From the NCBI RefSeq assembly GCF_003130075.1, contig NZ_NRCW01000001.1:186001-250000 (forward strand): a stretch of DNA of 64,000 nucleotides. Direction: 5' to 3'. Under the pieces are notes generated by a model. It searched no databases. It was not told where the DNA came from and saw only the letters and a program-made list of their open reading frames with translations. Source of the DNA: Aggregatibacter segnis (GTDB lineage: Bacteria; Pseudomonadota; Gammaproteobacteria; Enterobacterales; Pasteurellaceae). Each line of letters begins with the position of its first letter. Within the stretch, counting starts at the first letter, position 1. Positions 55,827 to 64,000 of this stretch are shown in pieces. The translations under genes were made by a program, and so were the position numbers.

Positions 55827-56249
55827 TTAGTGTCCGCATCTATCTTCACAAGGTTTGCCGTCGTTATCTCCATCCATTTTTGTATTCGGACAATTGCGAA
55901 GAAAATAGCGGGCTTCTTCACAAGAGTTCATTTCGGAGCAGTATTGACGACCATCACACGAGAATCTTTGATTTGGTTTTGAATACGAAAGGTTATTTTT
56001 TTTGATAAATACAGTTTTATTTGTATGGTCTTTAAAACTTATTTCAGAAGGTCCAGTATACTCCTCTTGTTTTTGGGTATTTTTGAAGTACATTTGTGCC
56101 TTGCCTATCCAGTATTTACTTTTCCAAATGAATTCCTCAACGGTCTCTCTGACTGGGGAGCGAGGTATTGAACATTGCCATATTATAAATCCAACACTAG
56201 AAAACAGGAGTGTAGCGACTATAAATTTTGTTATTTTAGAATTTAGCAC
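55827..56249 (-). CDS. Membrane-anchored Excalibur-domain protein
   Basis: This 140-residue protein has one N-terminal membrane helix (about 7-25, KFIVATLLFSSVGFIIW), a linker, and a C-terminal Excalibur domain with RQYCSEMNSCEEARYFLRNC and the calcium-type loop DGDNDGKPCEDRCG. The start is GTG with AGGA eight bases upstream; the longer frame begins inside a USS-like repeat and is rejected. The gene is AT-rich and unlike its neighbours in codon use, a sign of possible acquisition. It lies between tgt and the hemerythrin gene. Function unknown. Confidence 0.8.
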   Translation of the reverse strand: MLNSKITKFIVATLLFSSVGFIIWQCSIPRSPVRETVEEFIWKSKYWIGKAQMYFKNTQKQEEYTGPSEISFKDHTNKTVFIKKNNLSYSKPNQRFSCDGRQYCSEMNSCEEARYFLRNCPNTKMDGDNDGKPCEDRCGH

Positions 56250-56334
56250 TTTGAGGTTCCTAGTTAGAAAATTAATCTTAAACAAAAAGCGCGGTCGAAA
56301 AAACACTTAAATTTTCCACCTCACTTTTAACTGA

Positions 56335-57495
<1,161 letters not shown>

Positions 57496-57528
57496 TCAAC
57501 GAATAAACAGTTCGAAGGTTTTTAGTCA

Positions 57529-57553
57529 ATAAAAAAGCCTGAGTAACAGGCTT
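57529..57553 (-). terminator. Hairpin between queA and tgt
   Basis: AAGCCTG (57535-57541) and CAGGCTT (57547-57553) pair perfectly; on the minus strand TTTTTTATT follows. It may limit read-through from queA into tgt. Confidence 0.75.
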
Positions 57554-57595
57554 GAGTTGTAGGATTTTAGGTGGAGAACCTAAATAAGTCAATTT

Positions 57596-58687
57596 CTATT
57601 CCATTCCCTTAACATGGGGATTTTTGTTGATAAACATGGCATCGCCATAACTGAAAAAACGATAGCGATTTTCTACCGCACTTTTATATGCATTCATCGT
57701 ATGGCTAAACCCTGCGAAAGCAGAAACCAGCATAATCAAAGTGCTTTCCGGCAAATGGAAATTGGTAATTAAACAATCCACCACGCGGAATTTTTTGCCC
57801 GGATAAATGAAAATAGACGTATCGGAAAAATACGGTTCAATTAACGCTGCACTTTGTTTTTCTTCTGCCGCTAATGCAGCACTTTCAATGGAACGTACGG
57901 AAGTTGTTCCCACGGCAATCACGCGCTTGCCGGCTTTCTTGGTGGCTAGAATGGCATCGCAAACCTCTTGCGGCACTTCCACGTATTCTGCGTGCATAAC
58001 ATGATCTTCAATGTTTTCAACACGTACCGGTTGGAATGTTCCTGCGCCCACATGCAAGGTTACAAAGGCGAAATTGACGCCTTTCTCTTTGAGTTTGGCT
58101 AGAAGTTCATCATCAAAATGTAAACCGGCTGTCGGTGCGGCAACCGCCCCCGGCACTTTGTTATAGACGGTTTGATAACGTTCTTGATCCGCTTCTTCGT
58201 CAGGACGATCAATATAAGGCGGTAAAGGCATATGCCCGATTTGTTGTAAAACGTCAAAAAGTGCGGTCTGTTTTTCAGCGATTTCAATTTCAAATAAACT
58301 GCCTTGGCGACCAACCATCAAGGTTTTTACACCGTTGCCTTCGCCTAATTTATCTTCACCTAAAATCAGTTCAGCCCCTTCTTTCGGCGCTTTGGAAGCG
58401 CGAACATGGGCAAGAAAACGAGATTCGCTTAATACGCGTTCCACCAAGACTTCTATTTTTCCGCCACTGATTTTGCGCCCGAACATCCGCGCAGGAATAA
58501 CACGGGTATTATTGAAGATCATCAAATCGCCCGGATGAATCAATTCCAACACATCGGCAAAAGTGCGGTGGAAAATGTCCCCATTTTCGCCATTTAACTG
58601 CAATAAACGGCTGGCAGTTCGCTCTGTTTTAGGGTAACGGGCAATCAACTCATCAGGTAAATCAAAATAAAAATCGGCAACACGCAT
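57596..58687 (-). CDS. queA: tRNA preQ1(34) S-adenosylmethionine ribosyltransferase-isomerase
   Basis: QueA turns preQ1-tRNA into epoxyqueuosine-tRNA, the step before QueH. The 363-residue protein starts [29 protein letters not shown] and contains [33 protein letters not shown], and [11 protein letters not shown]-like [18 protein letters not shown] copies appear in frame at 57679, 58258 and 58560. The queA-tgt pair is standard in proteobacteria. Confidence 0.97.
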   Translation of the reverse strand: MRVADFYFDLPDELIARYPKTERTASRLLQLNGENGDIFHRTFADVLELIHPGDLMIFNNTRVIPARMFGRKISGGKIEVLVERVLSESRFLAHVRASKAPKEGAELILGEDKLGEGNGVKTLMVGRQGSLFEIEIAEKQTALFDVLQQIGHMPLPPYIDRPDEEADQERYQTVYNKVPGAVAAPTAGLHFDDELLAKLKEKGVNFAFVTLHVGAGTFQPVRVENIEDHVMHAEYVEVPQEVCDAILATKKAGKRVIAVGTTSVRSIESAALAAEEKQSAALIEPYFSDTSIFIYPGKKFRVVDCLITNFHLPESTLIMLVSAFAGFSHTMNAYKSAVENRYRFFSYGDAMFINKNPHVKGME

Positions 58688-58857
58688 AATGGAACATTTG
58701 GTTTGAAAAAGAGGGCGGTAGTCTAGTGCGAATTGGGGAGAATCTCAAGGAAATAAAAGAAATCACGCTAATTTCTTTTGGCGAATATGTAGAAGAAAGT
58801 GTTTGTACGGACTAATTGATTCTTTAATCTATGTTTTACTTTTCTCCAGACAAAAAA

Positions 58858-58882
58858 AAAGCCCTTTCAAGGGGGTAAGGGC
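58858..58882 (-). terminator. Terminator downstream of trhP
   Basis: GCCCTT (58861-58866) and AAGGGC (58877-58882) pair with a ten-base loop. Read on the minus strand the stem is followed by a run of nine T. Confidence 0.75.
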
Positions 58883-58918
58883 TAAAAGTATTTGGAGTCA
58901 TATTTTTTTAGGGTACGA

Positions 58919-58952
58919 GTTGCATTATATGCTTCCAAATTAATAATGCAAC
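58919..58952. other. Ten-base inverted repeat after trhP
   Basis: GTTGCATTAT (58919-58928) and ATAATGCAAC (58943-58952) are perfect complements around 14 bases. It lies 18 bases after the trhP stop and 230 upstream of queA. No T-run follows, so it may protect the 3' end or be an operator. The rest of this 282-base gap shows only the terminator at 58858. Confidence 0.5.
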
Positions 58953-58969
58953 ATTTATTTAACAATAAA

Positions 58970-60358
58970 TTAACTTTTCTTTTCGTGCGGATTGCGCGTG
59001 TTGGTATCAACCAAATTTCGCATGAGCAACGCATAATCCAAATGAATATCCTGTGGCACATCTAAAAAGACAAAGTGTCCGTCGCCCAAGGCCGCATCGA
59101 CTTCCGCATTTTTGCGATTGAGCATTTTGTTGATTTTAAACACGATATTGCCTTGTGGTGTCATCATTTCCACTTCATCACCGAGCAAGAATTTATTCTT
59201 CACTGCCACTTCTGCCATGCCAAGTTCATTACGTTTACCGGTGAATTCGCCGACAAATTGTTGACGATCGGAAATGGAGTAGCCGTAGTCATAATTTTGG
59301 TATTCATCATGAGTGTGGCGACGTAGGAAACCTTCGGTATAACCACGGTGGGCAAGGGACTCTAAGGTATCCATCAAGCTTTCATCAAATGGTTTGCCGG
59401 CAGCCGCATCGTCAATCGCTTTGCGATACACTTGGGCGGTACGGGCACAGTAATAGAAGGATTTGGTACGACCTTCGATTTTTAAGGAATGCACGCCGAG
59501 TGAGGTGAGTTTTTCCACATGTTGCACGGCGCGTAAATCTTTCGAGTTCATGAAGTAAGTGCCATGTTCATCTTCAAAGGCGGTCATTTGCTCATCAGGA
59601 TTTTGCGCTTCGGTGTAAAGGAAAACTTTATCGGTCACTGCGCCTTCGCCCAAGGTTGGGGCGACATTTTTCACCTCAATCTGTTGGCTCGGGTCGAATT
59701 TCGGCACGATATTGCCCACATCATCTACTTTGCCTTCTTCCATTTTGTATTCCCAACGGCAGGCATTCGTGCAGGTGCCTTGGTTTGGATCGCGTTTGTT
59801 GATATAGCCGGAAAGGAGGCAGCGACCGGAATACGCCATGCAGAGTGCGCCATGCACGAAAATTTCCAGTTCAATATCCGGTACTTGTTGGCGGATTTCG
59901 GCGATTTCATCAAGAGAAAGCTCACGCGACAAAATCACGCGGGTTAATCCCATTTGTTTCCAGAATTTCACAGTTGCCCAGTTCACCGCATTGGCTTGCA
60001 CGGAAAGGTGAATATCAATGTCAGGGAAGTGTTCACGTACCAGCATAATCAAACCGGGATCGGACATGATCAGCGCATCCGGCCCCATGTCGATAACCGG
60101 TTGTAAATCCTTAATAAAAGTTTTGAGCTTGGAATTGTGCGGCGCAATGTTCACCACGACATAGAACTTTTTGCCTAGCGCATGGGCTTCATCAATGCCG
60201 ATTTTTAAATTGGCGTGATTAAATTCATTATTGCGTACGCGTAAGCTGTAACGCGGTTGGCCGGCATACACGGCGTCTGCGCCATAAGCAAAGGCATAAC
60301 GCATATTTTTTAGGGAGCCGGCAGGGGAGAGTAATTCAGGTTTAAATGAGGTTGTCAT
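58970..60358 (-). CDS. trhP: Prephenate-dependent tRNA uridine(34) hydroxylase TrhP
   Basis: TrhP (YegQ, peptidase family U32) makes 5-hydroxyuridine at position 34, the precursor that CmoB converts to cmo5U with the CmoA product. The 462-residue protein has LLSPAGSLKNMRYAFAYGADAVYAG, FVHGALCMAYSGRCLLSG, and the cysteine cluster CTNACRWEY that suits an iron-sulfur site. Length is as in E. coli YegQ. It uses prephenate like CmoA. A hairpin and a terminator follow. Confidence 0.95.
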   Translation of the reverse strand: MTTSFKPELLSPAGSLKNMRYAFAYGADAVYAGQPRYSLRVRNNEFNHANLKIGIDEAHALGKKFYVVVNIAPHNSKLKTFIKDLQPVIDMGPDALIMSDPGLIMLVREHFPDIDIHLSVQANAVNWATVKFWKQMGLTRVILSRELSLDEIAEIRQQVPDIELEIFVHGALCMAYSGRCLLSGYINKRDPNQGTCTNACRWEYKMEEGKVDDVGNIVPKFDPSQQIEVKNVAPTLGEGAVTDKVFLYTEAQNPDEQMTAFEDEHGTYFMNSKDLRAVQHVEKLTSLGVHSLKIEGRTKSFYYCARTAQVYRKAIDDAAAGKPFDESLMDTLESLAHRGYTEGFLRRHTHDEYQNYDYGYSISDRQQFVGEFTGKRNELGMAEVAVKNKFLLGDEVEMMTPQGNIVFKINKMLNRKNAEVDAALGDGHFVFLDVPQDIHLDYALLMRNLVDTNTRNPHEKKS

Positions 60359-60497
60359 AAATGTCTCTTATGGTCTGATGTCAAGTCAGGAATTTGCGCA
60401 AGGCAAATCGTAAAGAGGGGTATTTTAGGCGGATTTTGCTTTTTGTAAAGGATAAGTGCGGTGGAAAAATAAAATGTTTTTTAGCGGAGTGAGAATA

Positions 60498-60530
60498 AAA
60501 AAGTGGGCATATAGCCCACTTTCTTGTGAG
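60498..60530 (-). terminator. Terminator of the DUF945-like gene
   Basis: AAAGTGGGC and GCCCACTTT form a nine-pair stem with a five-base loop. Read on the minus strand it is followed by TTTATTC, right after the stop codon. Confidence 0.8.
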
Positions 60531-60535
60531 GGTAT

Positions 60536-62554
60536 TTAGTCTTTACTTTCCGACTGAGAAGAATCCATCATCAGTTCATGTTGCTTCAGAAGTTCTTCTA
60601 CGGTTTTTCCGTTAATTAGAAAACGGTTATTGTCCCTTTCTAATGTCAGAACATAGTTATCGCCTTCTTCGATAAATATCGGAAATAGTCGTTCTTCCGG
60701 TTTAAGCTCAGTCAACAAGGCTTGCCAAAATGGTGAGGCTTTTTTGATTTTTAAACTTTCTTCATCAGAAGTCTCTGCGAGGCCTTTGCTTAGAACAATA
60801 TTGGTCGTGCTTTGCATATTTTCGATGAACATGTCTGCGATGGACTGTTTATCTTTAGTTGTTTTTAAAGCGCCTTTAAGGTGGATACTCACTGGATACG
60901 CTTTTGTGGTTGGATAGGTATTTAAATTGAAGGTGAGGGTTGTGTTATCACTGGCTAAATCTAGATCTTTCCATTGATTTCCAAGGAGTTTTTGTGTTGT
61001 TTCCGGTGTGAAATAAGCTGAACACAATGATGCAGTCAACCCAAAGCAAAACTGATTTTCTGCAAATTGAGCAACATTATTCACGGTGAGCGGTAGATTG
61101 AACGCAAGATCTTCCATTTGCGCCTGTGCTTCAGACAACGTCAGTTTTTTTAGTGAAAGCGTGGAATTTCCTCGATATTGGTTGTTTTCCTCTGAGCCTT
61201 GATGTTTTAACGCTAATGTTTCCAAAGAGACATTTTGGTAATTAAATGCTTGTAATGAGATTTCTGCATTGCTGTTTCCAGCCATTGTGTTTGCCCATTG
61301 TTTCTTCAGCTTTAATAAGGTCTTGTTATCTTCTTTGGGGGCATTTTTGATGGAGAGGGCATCTAAATAGAGCGGAATAAATGCCAATTTGTTTTCCAAG
61401 TTATAGCCATCAAGTTGATAGACGATTTGAGCTCCTTTGGCTTCCCATTGTTTGCTTTGATCTTCCGGCGTCTGTTTGATGCCGGCAACATTTAATTGCA
61501 AAGCCAGATTGGCTTTAGTGAGATCTGCATTTGCCATCGTTAAATTGAGTTTTGCCTCATTTAAATTAAAGTAAGGCTTTTGATTTTTAGGCACATCCAC
61601 GGATTTGACGGAAAGGGTTCCGTTAAATGTGTGATTTTGCGTGAGGACGGCGGATAAAAAATTGGCTACCTGTTTAATATTTTGCTCACCGTTCAGCTGT
61701 TTCTTAAATTCATTGGCAAAATCCACCGCACTTGTTACACCTTGCTGTTGTAGATTCAGCGTTATGCCGTTAATCACGGTTTGGCTTTCTTCTGTAGTAC
61801 GTTCTTTGTTGGCAATGCGTAAGGTGTCGCTACTTAATTGGGTGGAAAGATCGCGCAAGTCTGTATCAGCCGATTTTGTGACACTGAATTGATAACGGGT
61901 ATTTTTCAGTTGGATTTTGGTGTTTTCTCCATTTAACAAATCCCATTCGGCGTTTTTAGCATTGAGTTCAAGGTTTGAAATGTCGTATTGGTTTTCACCA
62001 ACAGGCACAAATTTAATCTGGGCACCAATTTGTTCTAATTTGCTGTTTTTATCATAGTTAAAGCCGCTTAAGTTGGCATTAAGCGCTACGTTTTTTGTGC
62101 CTGCATTAAAGTCTAGACTGACTGAAAGCGCTTGCGTTTTGTTCGTAAAATCACGGAAGTCGGTAAGTATGTTTGATTGCAGATAATCGCCAACCGGTGA
62201 AAATTTGCTGTTAATGGTGTTTTTATCAATGGTGATATTGAGATCTTTGTTTAATTGACGCACCAATTGTTCGGAAAGTTTCGATTCTGCCGTAATGAAA
62301 AAAGGCAATGCCGTCAGTTTGGTAGAAATAATATTGGTTTTTTGACCATCATTATTTTCTAAACTAAAGGTAAGCTCACGACTGAAAAAGTTCTTGGCAC
62401 TTTCCGTCACATTGAGGCTGAGTTGATTATCTAAAGAATAAGGGAATTTTTGTAAAACCTGATCCACTTGCTGATTGGTATAAAACTGCGCGCCCCCACC
62501 AAGTGTAATAATCATGGCAGCAAGGGTTAAAGTGACTTTTCTTTTTTTACTCAT
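60536..62554 (-). CDS. DUF945/YdgA-like membrane-anchored periplasmic protein
   Basis: This 672-residue protein has one N-terminal helix or uncleaved signal (about 7-25) and a long beta-rich periplasmic region. The last 30 residues (LERDNNRFLINGKTVEELLKQ) resemble the C-terminal motif of E. coli YdgA (DUF945). Overall similarity is low, so the assignment is tentative. A pair of cysteines (NQFCFGLTASLCSAYF) lies near residue 500. A possible AsmA/YdgA role in envelope lipid or protein transport is speculation. It is transcribed alone. Confidence 0.6.
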   Translation of the reverse strand: MSKKRKVTLTLAAMIITLGGGAQFYTNQQVDQVLQKFPYSLDNQLSLNVTESAKNFFSRELTFSLENNDGQKTNIISTKLTALPFFITAESKLSEQLVRQLNKDLNITIDKNTINSKFSPVGDYLQSNILTDFRDFTNKTQALSVSLDFNAGTKNVALNANLSGFNYDKNSKLEQIGAQIKFVPVGENQYDISNLELNAKNAEWDLLNGENTKIQLKNTRYQFSVTKSADTDLRDLSTQLSSDTLRIANKERTTEESQTVINGITLNLQQQGVTSAVDFANEFKKQLNGEQNIKQVANFLSAVLTQNHTFNGTLSVKSVDVPKNQKPYFNLNEAKLNLTMANADLTKANLALQLNVAGIKQTPEDQSKQWEAKGAQIVYQLDGYNLENKLAFIPLYLDALSIKNAPKEDNKTLLKLKKQWANTMAGNSNAEISLQAFNYQNVSLETLALKHQGSEENNQYRGNSTLSLKKLTLSEAQAQMEDLAFNLPLTVNNVAQFAENQFCFGLTASLCSAYFTPETTQKLLGNQWKDLDLASDNTTLTFNLNTYPTTKAYPVSIHLKGALKTTKDKQSIADMFIENMQSTTNIVLSKGLAETSDEESLKIKKASPFWQALLTELKPEERLFPIFIEEGDNYVLTLERDNNRFLINGKTVEELLKQHELMMDSSQSESKD

Positions 62555-62628
62555 GTGATTCTCAAGCTTAGGTTAAGGTTGTTTCGATGACGATACGGAA
62601 CGCCAACGTTAAAAATGCTGTAAATAAT

Positions 62629-62664
62629 AACCGCACTTTACTCTCTTGAATATAAAGTGCGGTT
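62629..62664 (-). terminator. USS-pair hairpin after afuC
   Basis: AACCGCACTTTA (62629-62640) and TAAAGTGCGGTT (62653-62664) form a perfect 12-pair stem with a 12-base loop, 24 bases after the afuC stop codon. The following minus-strand sequence is T-rich. Confidence 0.65.
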
Positions 62665-62687
62665 AAAATTTTAATTATTTTTGATTT

Positions 62688-63734
62688 TTATTGGTTTTTT
62701 AACAGGAAAACGCCTTGTTCGGAAAGATGCACATAGGCTTCTTGCGACGTCGGGTTGAACTGTTCCGGACGGCAGTTAATCAACAAATCTTGACCATGCC
62801 ATACTGCCACGACTTCCCAATGGTTGCCCATGTACACCGCACTTTTAATCGTGCAACGTTGGGCTTCTGTGCCGGTTTCATGCAGATAAACGGCTTCCGG
62901 GCGAACGCCTGCCAAGCAATCCCCATCCGGTAAATTAAATTGCGCCGCATTATTTAAGGCAAGTTCATAGCCATGAATGTTAACGGTATTTCCTTGCAAT
63001 TTCGCCGGGAAAATACTGGATTCGCCCATGAAGTTAGCCAAGAATAAGGAGTTCGGGCGTTGATACAGATCTTTCGCCGGTGCTTTTTGCATGATTTTCC
63101 CTTTATTCATCACGATAACTTCATCGGATACTGCAAAGGCTTCTGTTTGGTCGTGGGTCACGTATAGAGACGTGATGCCAAGGCTTTGTTGTAATTCACG
63201 GATTTTTTCCCGCATTGCGCGACGTAAGTTAGCATCAAGGTTACTTAAGGGTTCATCGAACAGTAAGACTTTGGGTTTGAGAACAAGCGCACGAGCAAGC
63301 GCCACACGTTGTTGTTGACCCCCGGAGATTTGATCCACATAACGATCTTCAAATCCGGCCAAATCTACCAATTCCAAGGCTTCTTTAACGCGCTGTTTAC
63401 GCTCTTCCTTGCTCACGTTTTGCATGCGTAAGCCGTAACCGACGTTGTCACCGATGCTCATGTGCGGAAATAATGCGTAGGATTGGAACACGATACAAAT
63501 ATCGCGGTTTTGAATAGACGATTTGGTTACGTCTTCGCCGTCAATGAAAATTTGTCCGGAGGTTGGGTTTTCAAGACCGGCAACCAAACGCAAAATGGTT
63601 GTTTTACCGCAACCGGATGGACCAAGTAACGTCACCATGGTGCCGCGTTTAATGGTTAAATCCAAATCATCAATTACCACAGATTTGCCAAAGGCTTTCG
63701 TGACATTTTTTAATACTAAGAAATCATTACTCAT
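62688..63734 (-). CDS. afuC: ABC transporter ATPase AfuC
   Basis: This 348-residue ATPase has Walker [10 protein letters not shown], signature ISGGQQQR, Walker [13 protein letters not shown], the switch histidine in YVTHDQTEA, and a C-terminal TOBE-like domain ending GVFLLKNQ. The sequence is very close to AfuC of Actinobacillus pleuropneumoniae as I know it. AfuABC was first named for ferric iron uptake but was later shown to take up hexose phosphates such as glucose 6-phosphate. It follows afuB by 16 bases. Confidence 0.9.
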   Translation of the reverse strand: MSNDFLVLKNVTKAFGKSVVIDDLDLTIKRGTMVTLLGPSGCGKTTILRLVAGLENPTSGQIFIDGEDVTKSSIQNRDICIVFQSYALFPHMSIGDNVGYGLRMQNVSKEERKQRVKEALELVDLAGFEDRYVDQISGGQQQRVALARALVLKPKVLLFDEPLSNLDANLRRAMREKIRELQQSLGITSLYVTHDQTEAFAVSDEVIVMNKGKIMQKAPAKDLYQRPNSLFLANFMGESSIFPAKLQGNTVNIHGYELALNNAAQFNLPDGDCLAGVRPEAVYLHETGTEAQRCTIKSAVYMGNHWEVVAVWHGQDLLINCRPEQFNPTSQEAYVHLSEQGVFLLKNQ

Positions 63735-63750
63735 ATTTTTTACCTACAAC

Positions 63751-64000
63751 TTAATTCATTTTTTTCGCTTTGGAACGGGAAATGCGGGTGTCACCAACAA
63801 TCCAGTCGAAGAATAAAATAATCGCCATCATCACCACGATTAAGATAGAGCCGTATGCAATGGCAATCCCATACTCACCGTCTTCTACACGGTTTAGGAT
63901 GTATGCGGTTGCTACACGGGTATCCGCAGTTACCAAGAAGATGATTGCACTTACTGTTGTCATGGCACGCACGAAACTGGTGACAAGCGCAGAGAGCAAG
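63751..64000 (-). CDS. afuB: ABC transporter permease AfuB, C-terminal part (cut by window edge)
   Basis: The reading frame runs off the end of the window; the visible 82 residues are the C-terminal part with two helices, containing ALVTSFVRAMTTVSAIIFLVTADTRVATAYI and VEDGEYGIAIAYGS (the EAA-like loop region) and a basic tail SRSKAKKMN. The match in type and order to the AfuB permease is clear. The apparent start at 63999 is not a real start. Confidence 0.85.
   Translation of the reverse strand, partial: LLSALVTSFVRAMTTVSAIIFLVTADTRVATAYILNRVEDGEYGIAIAYGSILIVVMMAIILFFDWIVGDTRISRSKAKKMN

Noticed and set aside
56250-56306. Longer N-terminus of the Excalibur protein
   Set aside because: It starts with GTG inside a USS-like repeat and adds basic residues before the membrane helix; the GTG at 56249 has AGGA at good spacing.

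Overview
The window is chromosomal DNA from a member of the Pasteurellaceae, most likely the Haemophilus/Aggregatibacter branch. The main evidence is the nine-base DNA uptake signal sequence (USS, AAGTGCGGT or its complement ACCGCACTT). By eye it occurs roughly once per kilobase, both inside genes and as inverted pairs acting as terminators. Gene content and order fit as well: obgE-EamA-rpmA-rplU/ispB-queH, NhaC-like/rnt/gloA, nudB-yebC-lipoprotein-ruvCAB, comNOPQ-recC and purH-purD-glyA. The species cannot be fixed from sequence alone. I see no rRNA, insertion sequence, prophage or CRISPR array.

Layout. 1-4.6 kb: the 5' part of dsbD, a LOG-family nucleotide hydrolase, the zinc-free ribosomal proteins L31B and L36B, the anaerobic regulator arcA and smpB. 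4.6-11 kb: obgE, a DMT transporter, rpmA and rplU on the minus strand, then ispB, queH and miaB on the plus strand. 11-17 kb, minus strand: priC, an NhaC-superfamily permease behind a histidine leader peptide and attenuator, rnt, gloA and a Fur-box TonB receptor. 17-28.9 kb: a three-domain membrane protein, cmoA, aspS, a small membrane protein, an Nramp-like transporter without the metal motif, nudB, yebC, a lipoprotein, ruvCAB and a small exported protein. 29-37 kb: the cydABX-ybgE oxidase operon and the ybgC-tolQRAB-pal envelope operon. 37-43 kb: two tRNA-Lys genes with different anticodons, then the competence pseudopilin operon comNOPQ behind a CRP-S site, followed by recC. 43-51.6 kb: holD-rimI divergent from rsmC, a sucrose-type PTS EIIBC, PurR-box purH, purD and glyA. 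51.7-64 kb, minus strand: secF, secD and yajC, three inserted small genes, tgt, queA, trhP, a DUF945-like protein, and afuC with the end of afuB.

How the genes work together. Several themes recur. tRNA modification is unusually well represented: queH, tgt and queA make queuosine, cmoA and trhP make cmo5U34, and miaB makes ms2i6A. Micro-aerobic control appears as arcA, the cyd operon and FNR-type palindromes in front of both. Competence appears as comNOPQ plus dense USS. The envelope is served by Tol-Pal, SecDF-YajC, DsbD and lipoproteins.

Most of the window is ordinary core genome. The points most worth a second look are regulatory or structural: the His5 leader with attenuator upstream of the permease, four consecutive hairpins between purH and purD, a tRNA-Lys(CUU) beside tRNA-Lys(UUU), the 13-bp perfect palindrome in front of arcA, a USS that supplies the tolA stop codon, and the Nramp-family protein lacking its metal-binding motif.
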